The notes: generated from the sequence alone by a model not told the origin. 32,402 nt of DNA from an uncultured Flammeovirgaceae bacterium (GCA_937884755.1 CAKZYJ010000460.1:1-32402); one strand, 5' to 3'; counted from the stretch's first letter, positions 24,273 to 32,402 are shown. Numbers and translations: made by a program.

Positions 24273-26471
24273 ATGCAATACGCCATTTTTATACTAACTG
24301 TCATTCATATTGTTTTGCCGATTTTTTCTTCCGCGCAAACGGAACTACAACTACGCTTACCCGAACAGAGTAATTGGAATGTAGTGAGTGAAGGAAGTAC
24401 TCTGCAATTTACCCTTAATGCTACCGGAGGTAGTGATCAAAACTACTCCTTTCAGTACCAAAGTGAAGAGGCTAAGGGACTTACCCTAACCAATGGCGTA
24501 GTTACCTGGACACCCGCCTACGATGTCGTTATCCAGGGAGAAGAAAGCAGAATTGTTTCGGTGGTGTTTGAGGTAACTACGGCAGCCGGCGAAACGGCCA
24601 CCCAGACAGTAGACTTCATCGTTCAGAATACCATCCGTATTCCCGACTTAAAAGAGCTACAACCATTCTTCATTCAGCCGAGTGTGACGAACACCTTTTC
24701 TCTGCCGCTAGATGCTCAAAAATTTGTCGTGGAAGCAGACTCTGATCAGTTAGTGGAAGGAATGACCATTCAGCCTACGGATGATAATCGCTGGCAACTT
24801 AGCTGGCAACCGAGCCGGGAGCAATTTACTGCTTTACGACAGGAATCGGGTAAGATGAAGCTGCTGATTCGAGATAAGGTGTTGGGAGATGGAGCTACAG
24901 TGGAAGTATCCTTACTGCCGGCCTCAGCTACTGCCCGGGAAGAACCCCCACCTTCTCAAGCTAATCTGGAGCTATTGCTTCCGCGCACTTCCTACTGGAA
25001 TGTGGTGAACGAAGGTAAAGTGCTCTCATTCAAGTTGGCGGCTCGGGGTGGAACGGATGATGCCTACCGCTACCGAGTGCTAAATGCTCAGGAACTAGGG
25101 TTGAGCTACGATAAGTCAGGGAATGTATATTGGCGTCCGTCCTTTGATCTGGTTGATCGCTTAAATGATTCCAAAGCCTTTCCAGTAACTTTTGAAGTAG
25201 AAAATCAAAGTGGGGAAACCAGCCGCAAGTCAGTGAAGCTGCTGGTAAACCACGTGAACCGTCCGCCGGAAATTGGTGAGATGCGCAATTTCTACGTGAG
25301 CTACGGAAAAGAAAATACCTATTCGTTAGGAGCCATCAAAGCCATTATCGATCCTGATGAAGACCCAATCGTCTTCAAACCCATTTTAGCGAAAATGCCT
25401 CAGGGTATGAGTCTGTCGGCTGAAGGAATGCTTAAGTGGACACCTTCGGTTAGTCAGTATAATCGCCTGAAGCGAGAGCCCCTCATGCTGCCATTCATCG
25501 TAGAAGATCAACCCTATGAGGCTCAAACTCAGGGTACACTACGCATTGAAATCACCCAGCAGGATTTGCCCCCCGAAATCTCAATGGTTCCTGACCAGAA
25601 TTATCATCAGATTAAAGAAGACCAGAACTTAAATATCAAATTTTACCTATCTGATCCTAACGGTGATGAAGATATTGTCAGTTTCGATTTCGTGACGGAT
25701 AGTCACGAAATTCCCCGTTCAGCGTTAGTAAGTAATGAACCCACTCAATGGGAGTTCTCCTGGCAACCCGGTTACGATCTGTTAGCAGATCCCGGTGATA
25801 CCAGTACGTACCGTATCACTTTTTTTGCGATCGACCGATCTAATCAGCGGCAGGAACGTACTATTCAAGTTCACGTGCAGGATGCCGAAAATTTGGCGGA
25901 GAAAGATCAGTTATTATACAATCAGTATCGTACGGGGCTGATACGGGCAATGAATCTGATGGATCAGTTAAAAGCCCGACAGAAAGAAATGCAGAAAGAC
26001 TACAAAAAAGCGCGTAAGGGTAAAAAGCATCGCGCCATTACTACTGCCTCGCTCGGGGCAATTACCGGACTTTCGCCCGTAGTGCTCAGTGGCAACGATG
26101 CTCAACCCTATGTGTCGGGCATTGGGGGGACGACCTCTATGACCATTGGCAGTCTGGAAGCTAGCAATGTGATTGGGAAAGATGCCAGCGACATTTACGA
26201 AAATCTCAGCTACATCAACCAGAAACTGCTGGAACTACAAACTCAGGGCAACTTGTTTGCTGGAAAATACGCGCTCTCCATCAATCGCCGGACGGGTGGA
26301 TTTAGTGAAGATCTTCGGAAGCTTGTTCTGTTATTGCGTTTGGATAAAGTGACCAAACTAGAGCTTGACCCATCTTGGAAAAATCCGCGTAAGGCCAGCG
26401 ATAAAAATATTAAAAATACATTTTCAGACTACAATCCCGACCCCGATCGGTCGCCCTATATTAATGAGTAA
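24273..26471 (+). CDS. Secreted Ig-like repeat protein with helical C-terminal domain
   Basis: Protein of 732 aa from the ATG at 24273, giving signal peptide MQYAIFILTVIHIVLPIFSSAQ; the upstream in-frame TTG at 24237 would bury it and falls in the promoter. Five beta-sandwich repeats of roughly 100 residues each carry a W-x-P motif (WTP 79, WQP 178, WRP 287, WTP 389, WQP 497), and repeats 1 and 3 share xxWNVVxEG. The fold resembles putative-Ig/cadherin-like domains. Residues 541-586 form a charged helix, 588-634 a Gly/Ala/Ser-rich hydrophobic stretch, and 636-700 another helix; I cannot name this C-terminal domain. No T9SS signal is visible. The stop overlaps the hisS start by 8 nt, so they are co-transcribed. 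Confidence 0.75.
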   Translation: MQYAIFILTVIHIVLPIFSSAQTELQLRLPEQSNWNVVSEGSTLQFTLNATGGSDQNYSFQYQSEEAKGLTLTNGVVTWTPAYDVVIQGEESRIVSVVFEVTTAAGETATQTVDFIVQNTIRIPDLKELQPFFIQPSVTNTFSLPLDAQKFVVEADSDQLVEGMTIQPTDDNRWQLSWQPSREQFTALRQESGKMKLLIRDKVLGDGATVEVSLLPASATAREEPPPSQANLELLLPRTSYWNVVNEGKVLSFKLAARGGTDDAYRYRVLNAQELGLSYDKSGNVYWRPSFDLVDRLNDSKAFPVTFEVENQSGETSRKSVKLLVNHVNRPPEIGEMRNFYVSYGKENTYSLGAIKAIIDPDEDPIVFKPILAKMPQGMSLSAEGMLKWTPSVSQYNRLKREPLMLPFIVEDQPYEAQTQGTLRIEITQQDLPPEISMVPDQNYHQIKEDQNLNIKFYLSDPNGDEDIVSFDFVTDSHEIPRSALVSNEPTQWEFSWQPGYDLLADPGDTSTYRITFFAIDRSNQRQERTIQVHVQDAENLAEKDQLLYNQYRTGLIRAMNLMDQLKARQKEMQKDYKKARKGKKHRAITTASLGAITGLSPVVLSGNDAQPYVSGIGGTTSMTIGSLEASNVIGKDASDIYENLSYINQKLLELQTQGNLFAGKYALSINRRTGGFSEDLRKLVLLLRLDKVTKLELDPSWKNPRKASDKNIKNTFSDYNPDPDRSPYINE

Positions 26472-27831
26472 TAAACCAACCTTACCCAAAGGAACCCGCG
26501 ACTTTGGTCCTGTCCAGATGGCAAAGCGCACCTACATTTTGGATACCATCCGAAGCGTATATCAAAAGTTTGGCTTTCAGCCGTTGGAAACTCCCAGTAT
26601 GGAGAATTTGTCAGTACTTACCGGTAAGTATGGCGACGAAGGCGATCAACTCTTATTTAAAATACTGAAAAACGGTGACTTCTTAGCAGGCATTACCGAT
26701 ACTGATTTTCAAGGGGGAGGTTCAGTACTGTTACCAAAGATTGCAAAGAAAGGGCTCCGGTATGATCTTACAGTACCCTTCGCTCGCTATGTAGTGATGA
26801 ACCAACACGAGATCACATTTCCGTTTAAGCGCTATCAGATACAACCGGTGTGGCGCGGTGATCGTCCTCAGAAAGGCCGTTACCAAGAATTTTATCAGTG
26901 CGATGCTGACGTAGTTGGTACTGATTCGCTATTGTGCGAAGCGGAGATTATTCGCATGCTGGAAGAAGTGTTTACGAACTTAGGTATTCAGAAATACACA
27001 ATTAGTATCAACCATCGGCAAATTTTGAATGGACTGGTGGAAGCCATTGGAGCGGAAGGTAAGGAGAGTGACCTCCTGGTAGCCATTGATAAACTGGATA
27101 AAATTGGTCAGGAAAAGGTTGTGGAAGAGCTTAAAGAACGAGGTTTTTCGGATACTGCTATCCAGCAACTATCTCCTATTTTTACGATGCAAGGGACTAA
27201 CGCTCAGAAGCTCGATATTGCCCAGAACATCGTTGGCGAATCGGAAGTGGGGAAGAAAGGAGTGGCTGAGTTAGGAGATGTTCTGGATCGAGCCCAAGCG
27301 CTTGGCTCCGCATTAGAGCACGTTAGTTTTGATTTGACCCTGGCGAGAGGTTTATCGTATTACACCGGAACTATATTTGAAGTGAAAGCTCAGGATACAG
27401 TGATTGGTAGCAGCATCAGCGGTGGTGGTCGGTACGATAATCTCACCGGAGTATTCGGTTTACCGGATGTATCGGGAGTGGGAATTTCCTTCGGGGTTGA
27501 TCGTATTTATGATGTAATGGACGATCTGGACTTGTTTCCCGAAGAAAGTACACTAGGTACCCAGGTTCTATTGATTAACTTTAATGCGCAACTGCAGTCG
27601 CAGTTACTGCCTATTTTGAGCCAACTTCGGGAAAATGGAATTCGGGCTGAGATGTACCCAGATGCGGTAAAGTTGAAGAAGCAATTTAGCTACGCTGATA
27701 AAAAGAATATTTCCTACGCTTTGGTAATTGGCCCCGATGAATTAGAAAGCGGCCAGTATAGCTTAAAAAATCTGAAAACCGGTGATCAGCAAGCATTGGC
27801 GCTGGAAGCCATTATTGCTCAACTTACCTAA
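26464..27831 (+). CDS. hisS: Histidine--tRNA ligase
   Basis: Class II aminoacyl-tRNA synthetase of 455 aa. The ATG at 26464 is the right start (SNKPTLPKGTRDFGP is the standard beginning); the longer upstream frame is just overlap with the preceding gene. Motif 1 region FGFQPLETPSM, motif 2 VWRGDRPQKGRYQEFYQCD (129-147), HisA motif LARGLSYYTGTIFEV with catalytic Arg295, SGGGRYDNLTG, motif 3 GVGISFGVDRIYD, and a C-terminal anticodon-binding domain (about 360-455). It charges tRNA-His. Its start overlaps the stop of the secreted Ig-like protein, an unexpected partner for an essential enzyme. Confidence 0.95.
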   Translation: MSNKPTLPKGTRDFGPVQMAKRTYILDTIRSVYQKFGFQPLETPSMENLSVLTGKYGDEGDQLLFKILKNGDFLAGITDTDFQGGGSVLLPKIAKKGLRYDLTVPFARYVVMNQHEITFPFKRYQIQPVWRGDRPQKGRYQEFYQCDADVVGTDSLLCEAEIIRMLEEVFTNLGIQKYTISINHRQILNGLVEAIGAEGKESDLLVAIDKLDKIGQEKVVEELKERGFSDTAIQQLSPIFTMQGTNAQKLDIAQNIVGESEVGKKGVAELGDVLDRAQALGSALEHVSFDLTLARGLSYYTGTIFEVKAQDTVIGSSISGGGRYDNLTGVFGLPDVSGVGISFGVDRIYDVMDDLDLFPEESTLGTQVLLINFNAQLQSQLLPILSQLRENGIRAEMYPDAVKLKKQFSYADKKNISYALVIGPDELESGQYSLKNLKTGDQQALALEAIIAQLT

Positions 27832-27887
27832 GCCTCGTAAGGCAATAAGAAGGTATAGTTTGCAGTTAATATCCTAAATGTCTCGGT

Positions 27888-29540
27888 TTGCCAATTAACA
27901 GGTTTTTCGTATTTCTCATTCTCGGATGGTTGGTCACTAGTTTTGCCAATGCCCAGCCCTATCCGAGTGGACCTATCGGAAACTTTAGTGTAAACCAGAT
28001 AAGAGGGTGTACCCCATTAACGGTTTCGGTAACCGATCTAAGCGATAATCCACTAAATGACCCTCGCGTTTACAATTTTGACTATAGACCGGGGGAAAGA
28101 ATACCAGTCAATCCAACCACGATCGAAGATACCACGTACGCCATTCCCGGTTCATACTTGATAATTCAGGTAGTTGGCTCTGAAGTAGATAGTATACGAA
28201 TTGAAGCGTTAGAACCACGCACCCCGCAGTTTCAACTGATTAATTGTACTAACAATCGGGTTTTTGTGGATATTCAGGATGATTACTACGATGAGTTAGA
28301 GATTGACTTTGGTGACGGCACAGTAGAAGTCTTGCCAACAACCCAACCTTCTTTCGTTCATCCTTATGCCGCGGCAGGGACTTATCCTGTCACTGTGCGT
28401 GGATTGTTTAATGAAGCTGATAATTCTGGGTGTGCCGATAGTACTGTACAGTTTAATACATTTGATGGTGGTACATTCCCGGAGGCTACTTTGTCGTTAG
28501 TGGAAGTGCTGGATGATCAGCAGATTCGGGTAGAATACACGCTGCCCAATGGTGATATTAGCTATCTGGTGATGGGTTCCGTAGATAGAGGAAGCAGTAG
28601 CCGAGGCGATCCGCTGGCTCCAGGCACAACCGAAGCAATAGTTGAACAAGAAGAATGGGAGACTAGATCTAATTATTACTGCCTGACTGTAGCTGCTATA
28701 GATCCTTGCGCTGGCTCAACTTTTCCGTCGAATGAACTATGCACCTTTGTTTTGGATGCCGAAGCCGATAACCTGCAAAATAATCTTGATTGGGAGTCGC
28801 AACCCGATCTTTTTGATCAATACCAAGTGTTTAAAGATGGGAACCAGGTAATTACCTCAACACTCACCAATTACGAAGACACTGATGTAATCTGCCAGGA
28901 AACCTATGAATACCAAGTGCGAAGTAGCGACGGAACTGGGGTAAGCCTTTCCGAAACTATTGCACTTACCGCGATTAGTACTGAAGTACCTGATTCCATC
29001 ACTGCATTGACCATCGGTCTGAGCGATCTTTCCATTGTTTTGGAATGGCCGGAGGTAGCTGAAGCTCAGCAATACTATATCTATCGTGCATTAAGCGATA
29101 GTACTTATGTTCTGTACGATTCAGTTTCTACTGATTCCGATGAATTAGAATATGTTGACTCGAGTGTAGAAATAGACCAGGAGTATTGCTACCAAGTGAC
29201 CTACCTGGGCGATTGCGATAATGAATCTGCGGTTAGCAATGAGGTTTGTCTACGGGTGCCTTCCCAAGCTCAGGTCTTCCTTCCAAATGCCTTTACCCCT
29301 AATGGCGACGGCTTGAACGATGTATTTTTGTACAAAGCCGCACTAGTAGAGTCAGTAATTTTTGAAGTATACAACAGATGGGGAGAACTGATTTTTAGGA
29401 CTAATCAACTCGACGTGGGATGGGATGGAACCTATAACGGAGTACTAGCCAGTCAGGGTACCTATCTTTACAAGATTGACGTAACTGATCAACTCGGTAA
29501 CCGGTTCACGCAGCAAGGCAAAGTCGTGTTGCTCAATTAA
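27888..29540 (+). CDS. Secreted protein with gliding-motility/T9SS type B C-terminal domain
   Basis: Protein of 550 aa with a signal peptide (INRFFVFLILGWLVTSFANAQ). The TTG at 27888 is the only usable start; the nearby ATG at 27878 is in another frame and stops at once. Residues about 30-180 are PKD-like (GCTPLTVSVTDLS, YAAAGTYPVTVRG), about 200-455 contain two fibronectin-III-like modules (NLDWESQPDLFDQYQVFKDG; LEWPEVAEAQQYYIYRAL), and 462-550 is the CHU_C type sorting domain (FLPNAFTPNGDGLNDVF, VYNRWGELIF, GWDGTYNG). It should be exported by the type IX system and attached to or released from the surface, probably as an adhesin or matrix protein. It is separate from hisS by 56 nt. Confidence 0.85.
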   Translation: MPINRFFVFLILGWLVTSFANAQPYPSGPIGNFSVNQIRGCTPLTVSVTDLSDNPLNDPRVYNFDYRPGERIPVNPTTIEDTTYAIPGSYLIIQVVGSEVDSIRIEALEPRTPQFQLINCTNNRVFVDIQDDYYDELEIDFGDGTVEVLPTTQPSFVHPYAAAGTYPVTVRGLFNEADNSGCADSTVQFNTFDGGTFPEATLSLVEVLDDQQIRVEYTLPNGDISYLVMGSVDRGSSSRGDPLAPGTTEAIVEQEEWETRSNYYCLTVAAIDPCAGSTFPSNELCTFVLDAEADNLQNNLDWESQPDLFDQYQVFKDGNQVITSTLTNYEDTDVICQETYEYQVRSSDGTGVSLSETIALTAISTEVPDSITALTIGLSDLSIVLEWPEVAEAQQYYIYRALSDSTYVLYDSVSTDSDELEYVDSSVEIDQEYCYQVTYLGDCDNESAVSNEVCLRVPSQAQVFLPNAFTPNGDGLNDVFLYKAALVESVIFEVYNRWGELIFRTNQLDVGWDGTYNGVLASQGTYLYKIDVTDQLGNRFTQQGKVVLLN

Positions 29541-29624
29541 TTTGACCTACAATTTTGTCAGGTTGAACACCAACAGTATATTGAACGTTTATGCAATATC
29601 GTAAACTCAACAAATTGTACGCTT

Positions 29625-29957
29625 ATGTTTGACATGAATAAGATGATGGAGAAAGTGAAAGAGGTGCAGGAGAAAATGAAGCAGGCTCAGGAAGAGCTAG
29701 CCAACGTTACAGCTACCGGTGAATCTGGAGCCGGCATGGTGAAAGCAACCGTAAATGGAAAAAAGAAAGTCATCAATCTGGAAATAGATCACGATCTGAT
29801 TAAACCTGAAGATAAGGAGGTTATGCAGGATCTGGTGATTGCCGCAATAAATAAAGCTCTAGAAGAGGTAGAAGTCAAAGCCAAGGAAACTATGAAGCAA
29901 TCTACCGAAGGCTTTATTCCTAACATCCCCGGCTTTGATTTAGGCAACTTTACCTAG
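29625..29957 (+). CDS. ebfC: YbaB/EbfC family nucleoid-associated protein
   Basis: Protein of 110 aa with N- and C-terminal amphipathic helices around a small beta sheet: MMEKVKEVQEKMKQAQEEL, the central GMVKATVNGKKKVINLEID and the helix DLVIAAINKALEEVEVKAKE. Length and pattern are those of the YbaB/EbfC family, dimeric DNA-binding proteins usually found near dnaX/recR. Here it is instead directly followed by a glycosyltransferase gene, its TAG touching the next ATG (TAGATG). No neighbour from the recombination module is present. Confidence 0.9.
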   Translation: MFDMNKMMEKVKEVQEKMKQAQEELANVTATGESGAGMVKATVNGKKKVINLEIDHDLIKPEDKEVMQDLVIAAINKALEEVEVKAKETMKQSTEGFIPNIPGFDLGNFT

Positions 29958-31097
29958 ATGGAGTCTGCGGCTATTATTATTCTAAATTATAACGGAGTCC
30001 ATTTTCTTGAGCAGTTTTTGCCCAGCGTAGTGGCTTCCAGTGCTGGTCATAGACTAATTGTCGCCGATAACGCTTCCACCGATGCCTCGCTTGAGTTCCT
30101 GCAAAAAAACTATCCTACCGTTGAGATTTTTGCCTTTGAAGAAAACTACGGCTTCGCTGAGGGCTATAATCAAGCCTTGAACCTAGTTGACAATACCTAC
30201 AGTATCCTGCTGAATTCTGACGTAGAGGTAACTCCTGGTTGGATTGAGCCGGTTCTTAACTTGATGGAACAGGACGTTTCTATTGCTGCCTGTCAGCCCA
30301 AAGTGAAAGCCTTTCACCAAAAGAGCCATTTTGAGCACGCGGGTGCTGCGGGTGGTTATATCGATCAGTTGGGCTATCCTTTTTGTCGAGGAAGAATTAT
30401 TGATCTTACTGAAGAAGATAAAGGTCAATACGATAATATTGTTCCTATTTTTTGGGCTACTGGAGCTTGCTTTTTTGTACGGACGCAAGTGTATAAATCA
30501 ATGGGTGGTTTTGATGCCAGCTTTTTTGCCCACATGGAAGAGATTGATTTTTGCTGGCGGCTACAGCGAGCCGGATATAAGCTATACTACCACCCACAAA
30601 GTGTGGTCTATCATGTGGGCGGAGGTACCATGCCTGCCACCAACCCTCGCAAAACCTACCTGAATTTTCGTAACAGCACTGTGATGCTGTATAAAAATGA
30701 GAAAATAATATCACTATTATGGAAGCTCCCCGCCAAGTTAGGGTTGGACTTACTGGCAATGCTTTACTTTCGGATTCAGGGTAAATCTCAGGATGGGCAG
30801 GCAGTATGGCGAGCAGTAGTAGATTTTTTAGGAAAGTTTAGGCAATGGAAACGGCCTGCCAATCACATACAATTAGTGAATCGCTCAACTCCCTTTGTAA
30901 TGATGAAAAGCCTGTTAGTTTGGGAAAGATACTTCCACGGAAAAAAATACTTTCGGGAGTTATCGTTTGCCAATCGATTTAATAATACCAGATGGGATTC
31001 CGGCTTTTCCGCACATGATGCCGAAGGTTCATCCAAAAAGCAATACCAAGATACAGCAAAATGGGCGAGCCAAAAGTTAAAAAAGAAGCGTAAATAA
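29958..31097 (+). CDS. Family 2 glycosyltransferase
   Basis: GT-A fold enzyme of 379 aa. Motifs are AAIIILNYNG (4-13), VADNASTDAS (35-44), ENYGFAEGYNQAL (62-74), the nucleotide-sugar site LLNSDVEVTPGW (84-95), WATGACFFVR, the acceptor-side acidic motif HMEEIDFCWRLQRAGYKLYYHP and VGGGTMPATNPRKTYLNFRN. Rhamnosyltransferase-like members of this group build surface polysaccharides. The recognisable family sequence ends around FHGKKYFRELSF (about residue 338). The last 39 residues (from about 341) are encoded antisense to the end of the PspC-like gene and are Lys/Ser-rich, so they look like a lineage-specific extension. The ATG follows the YbaB stop without a gap. Confidence 0.88.
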   Translation: MESAAIIILNYNGVHFLEQFLPSVVASSAGHRLIVADNASTDASLEFLQKNYPTVEIFAFEENYGFAEGYNQALNLVDNTYSILLNSDVEVTPGWIEPVLNLMEQDVSIAACQPKVKAFHQKSHFEHAGAAGGYIDQLGYPFCRGRIIDLTEEDKGQYDNIVPIFWATGACFFVRTQVYKSMGGFDASFFAHMEEIDFCWRLQRAGYKLYYHPQSVVYHVGGGTMPATNPRKTYLNFRNSTVMLYKNEKIISLLWKLPAKLGLDLLAMLYFRIQGKSQDGQAVWRAVVDFLGKFRQWKRPANHIQLVNRSTPFVMMKSLLVWERYFHGKKYFRELSFANRFNNTRWDSGFSAHDAEGSSKKQYQDTAKWASQKLKKKRK

Positions 31098-31197
31098 AAT
31101 ACATCCTGATAGTAGCCGTGGGAATGTCCATCTTGCTACCAATTTTCGTACAAACCCCAAAGGCTTGTTTTTCCAAAAAATACTGTATTTTTCTCAT
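30979..31197 (-). CDS. PspC-like small membrane protein
   Basis: Protein of 72 aa: KIQYFLEKQAFGVCTKIGSKM, one hydrophobic segment (about 33-56, YFIYASFLTFGSPILLYLGIAF) and the tail RKSRNPIWYY. It matches short Bacteroidota PspC-domain proteins, which typically end in an 'RNPxW' tail, so the ORF is complete. PspC-type proteins sense or respond to inner-membrane stress; the function of the short stand-alone form is unclear. It converges on the glycosyltransferase gene and its last 119 bp overlap that gene's 3' end on the opposite strand. No other phage-shock genes are nearby. Confidence 0.82.
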   Translation of the reverse strand: MRKIQYFLEKQAFGVCTKIGSKMDIPTATIRMYFIYASFLTFGSPILLYLGIAFWMNLRHHVRKSRNPIWYY

Positions 31198-31276
31198 AAT
31201 CTTTTAAACTTGGAGCAAACAAATTTTGTTCTAAATCGGTTCATAAAGTCAGAAATTAACTATTTTTTCGCCATAA

Positions 31277-31307
31277 TTGTAATATTTATAATATCATTCT
31301 ATTTTCG
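31277..31307 (+). promoter_or_regulatory. Promoter of the OmpA-like lipoprotein gene
   Basis: TTG (31277-31279), 20 nt, then TATTTTCG (31300-31307), a relaxed -33/-7 pair, 28 nt before the ATG at 31336. The surrounding 31250-31300 is strongly AT-rich. Confidence 0.45.
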
Positions 31308-31335
31308 CGACGTCGACTAACCAAATTTTTATCTT

Positions 31336-32322
31336 ATGAATAAACTCAAGACACTACTACTGAGTACCATACTTTTCAACTTCCTAATCTTTACAGGATG
31401 TAACTCATTGAAAAAAATGGTCAAGATGGCCGAAGAGCAACAACTTACCGTTGAGCCGTCTCCCCTTGAATTACAAGGAAATACTGTAACTTTCACCATG
31501 AGCGCTAAACTGCCGGTGAAGATGATGAAGAAAGACAAAATCTACACCGTTAATACTTTTTACCAATATGGTGATGAACGAGTAGACGTTGGAAGCATTG
31601 AGTTCCGAGCTGCCGATTTTCCTAATGGTGCCGAGCAGGAGCCTGAGCAAAGCCAGGAGTTCTCTTTTGATTACACTGGCGAGTCAATGGATAATGGTAT
31701 GCTGATGGTACAAGGAGTTGCCTCCGAACCTACTTCCGACAAAATCGCCGAAACACCTGAGATGCAAGTAGCTGATGGCTTGATAGTAACACAAAAGCTA
31801 GTAGAAGCTCCCCGTTTTGGTGCTTATGGTGATCATGGATCCGACAATCAGGAAGAGTTAATTCCTACCAATATTAATTTCTTCTTCGCTCAAGGAAGTT
31901 CAGTACTGCGTCGATCTGAAGTTCGTAGTAACCGGGGTGATCAGTTCAGCAACTTTATTGCAGAGAAGAATGTGACCCGTTCAGTTTCTATTACTGGTAC
32001 ACACTCTCCTGAAGGATCAGAACGAGTAAACTCAGACCTTTCTGCCGACCGCGCGGGCCGCATTGAAGAGTATTATCAGGAGCAAATGGATCGCTATGAT
32101 TACCAAGGTGCGGCTGAAGAAATTGAATTTATCTTAAAGCCAGTAGTTGAAGATTGGGGGCAGTTCAGGGACTCACTACAGAACTACGATGGTGTTTCAT
32201 CTAGCGAAAAACAGGAGTACGTAAATATTATTAATGGCCCTGGAGCTTTTGAGGAGAAAGAAGATCGTTTGCAACAATTGCCTACGTATCGCAAGGTATT
32301 TGCCGAAGTTTATACAGGTTAG
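31336..32322 (+). CDS. OmpA-like lipoprotein, ending at an in-frame TAG
   Basis: Protein of 328 aa up to TAG. A lipoprotein signal ends at FTGC (Cys22). Residues about 35-170 are beta-rich (MSAKLPVKMMKKDKIYTV); 178-245 carry an OmpA-like motif set (NFFFAQGSSVLRRSE, SITGTHSPEGSERVN, LSADRAGRIEEYY), the region that binds peptidoglycan in relatives. The end KVFAEVYTG is abrupt, and translation past the TAG gives RTAQTENLTVIEKK and more, which looks like the normal continuation. The true gene therefore probably extends beyond the window and is interrupted at 32320-32322. It has its own promoter. Confidence 0.78.
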   Translation: MNKLKTLLLSTILFNFLIFTGCNSLKKMVKMAEEQQLTVEPSPLELQGNTVTFTMSAKLPVKMMKKDKIYTVNTFYQYGDERVDVGSIEFRAADFPNGAEQEPEQSQEFSFDYTGESMDNGMLMVQGVASEPTSDKIAETPEMQVADGLIVTQKLVEAPRFGAYGDHGSDNQEELIPTNINFFFAQGSSVLRRSEVRSNRGDQFSNFIAEKNVTRSVSITGTHSPEGSERVNSDLSADRAGRIEEYYQEQMDRYDYQGAAEEIEFILKPVVEDWGQFRDSLQNYDGVSSSEKQEYVNIINGPGAFEEKEDRLQQLPTYRKVFAEVYTG

Positions 32323-32402
32323 CGAACTGCCCAAACCGAGAATCTTACTGTTATAGAAAAGAAAACAGAATCACACATTTCTAGCTTAGCTCGGGAGATT
32401 GC
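32320..32402 (+). pseudogene. Continuation of the OmpA-like frame after TAG
   Basis: Directly in frame after TAG, 26 further codons stay open to the window edge and read RTAQTENLTVIEKKTESH then ISSLAREI. This resembles the LRTAxTEILT stretch I recall from related Bacteroidota OmpA-like proteins, with TAG standing where Leu is expected (TTG to TAG is one base). It is partial at the window end. Confidence 0.5.

Noticed and set aside
26365-26463. 33-codon N-terminal extension of hisS
   Set aside because: It only overlaps the coding sequence of the preceding gene in another frame; SNKPTLPKGTRDFG is the normal HisS start.

Overview
The window looks like chromosomal DNA of a Bacteroidota member, most likely of the order Cytophagales. 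The evidence is a TonB-dependent receptor paired with a DUF4249 lipoprotein, a secreted protein with a gliding-motility/type IX secretion C-terminal domain, Mpl (meso-diaminopimelate peptidoglycan recycling), a small Bacteroidota-type PspC protein, and Bacteroidota-like promoters (TTTG, about 19-20 nt, TAnnTTTG). Almost no Shine-Dalgarno sequences are visible. No tRNA, rRNA, CRISPR array, insertion sequence, phage gene or integrase was found. Most of the window is housekeeping DNA.

Layout. Positions 1-5933 (+ strand) hold a terminator of an upstream gene, a 67-aa unknown protein coupled to an FtsE-type ATPase, mpl, a DEDDh exonuclease with an ExoX-like tail, and an OtsA-OtsB trehalose synthase/phosphatase fusion. 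A GH15 glucoamylase/trehalase-like enzyme (5957-7747, - strand) converges on the fusion, so trehalose synthesis and probable trehalose or alpha-glucan hydrolysis lie tail to tail. Positions 8041-13681 (+) carry an FAH-family protein overlapping an M23 peptidase, a YdcF-type membrane protein, a metallo-beta-lactamase-fold hydrolase and a serine beta-lactamase-family lipoprotein.

The cytochrome bd operon (13759-16511, -) runs small membrane protein, cydA, cydB. cydA is interrupted by an in-frame TGA at a conserved position, immediately followed by ATG. Next come a secreted glycoside-hydrolase-like protein (-), a YfcE phosphodiesterase plus archaeal-type UMP kinase pair (+), a small charged protein with a strong terminator (-), and the TonB receptor/DUF4249 pair (-). 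Positions 24273-31097 (+) carry a secreted Ig-like repeat protein overlapping hisS, a T9SS cargo protein, YbaB/EbfC and a family 2 glycosyltransferase. The last 119 bp of the glycosyltransferase gene lie antisense to a PspC-like gene. The window ends in an OmpA-like lipoprotein that stops at TAG although the frame continues with protein-like sequence to the window edge.

Points most worth a second look are the two in-frame stops (cydA and the OmpA-like gene), the antisense 3' overlap of the glycosyltransferase and pspC-like genes, and a family of decayed simple repeats filling several intergenic gaps. I did not find a clear new multi-gene defence or mobile system.
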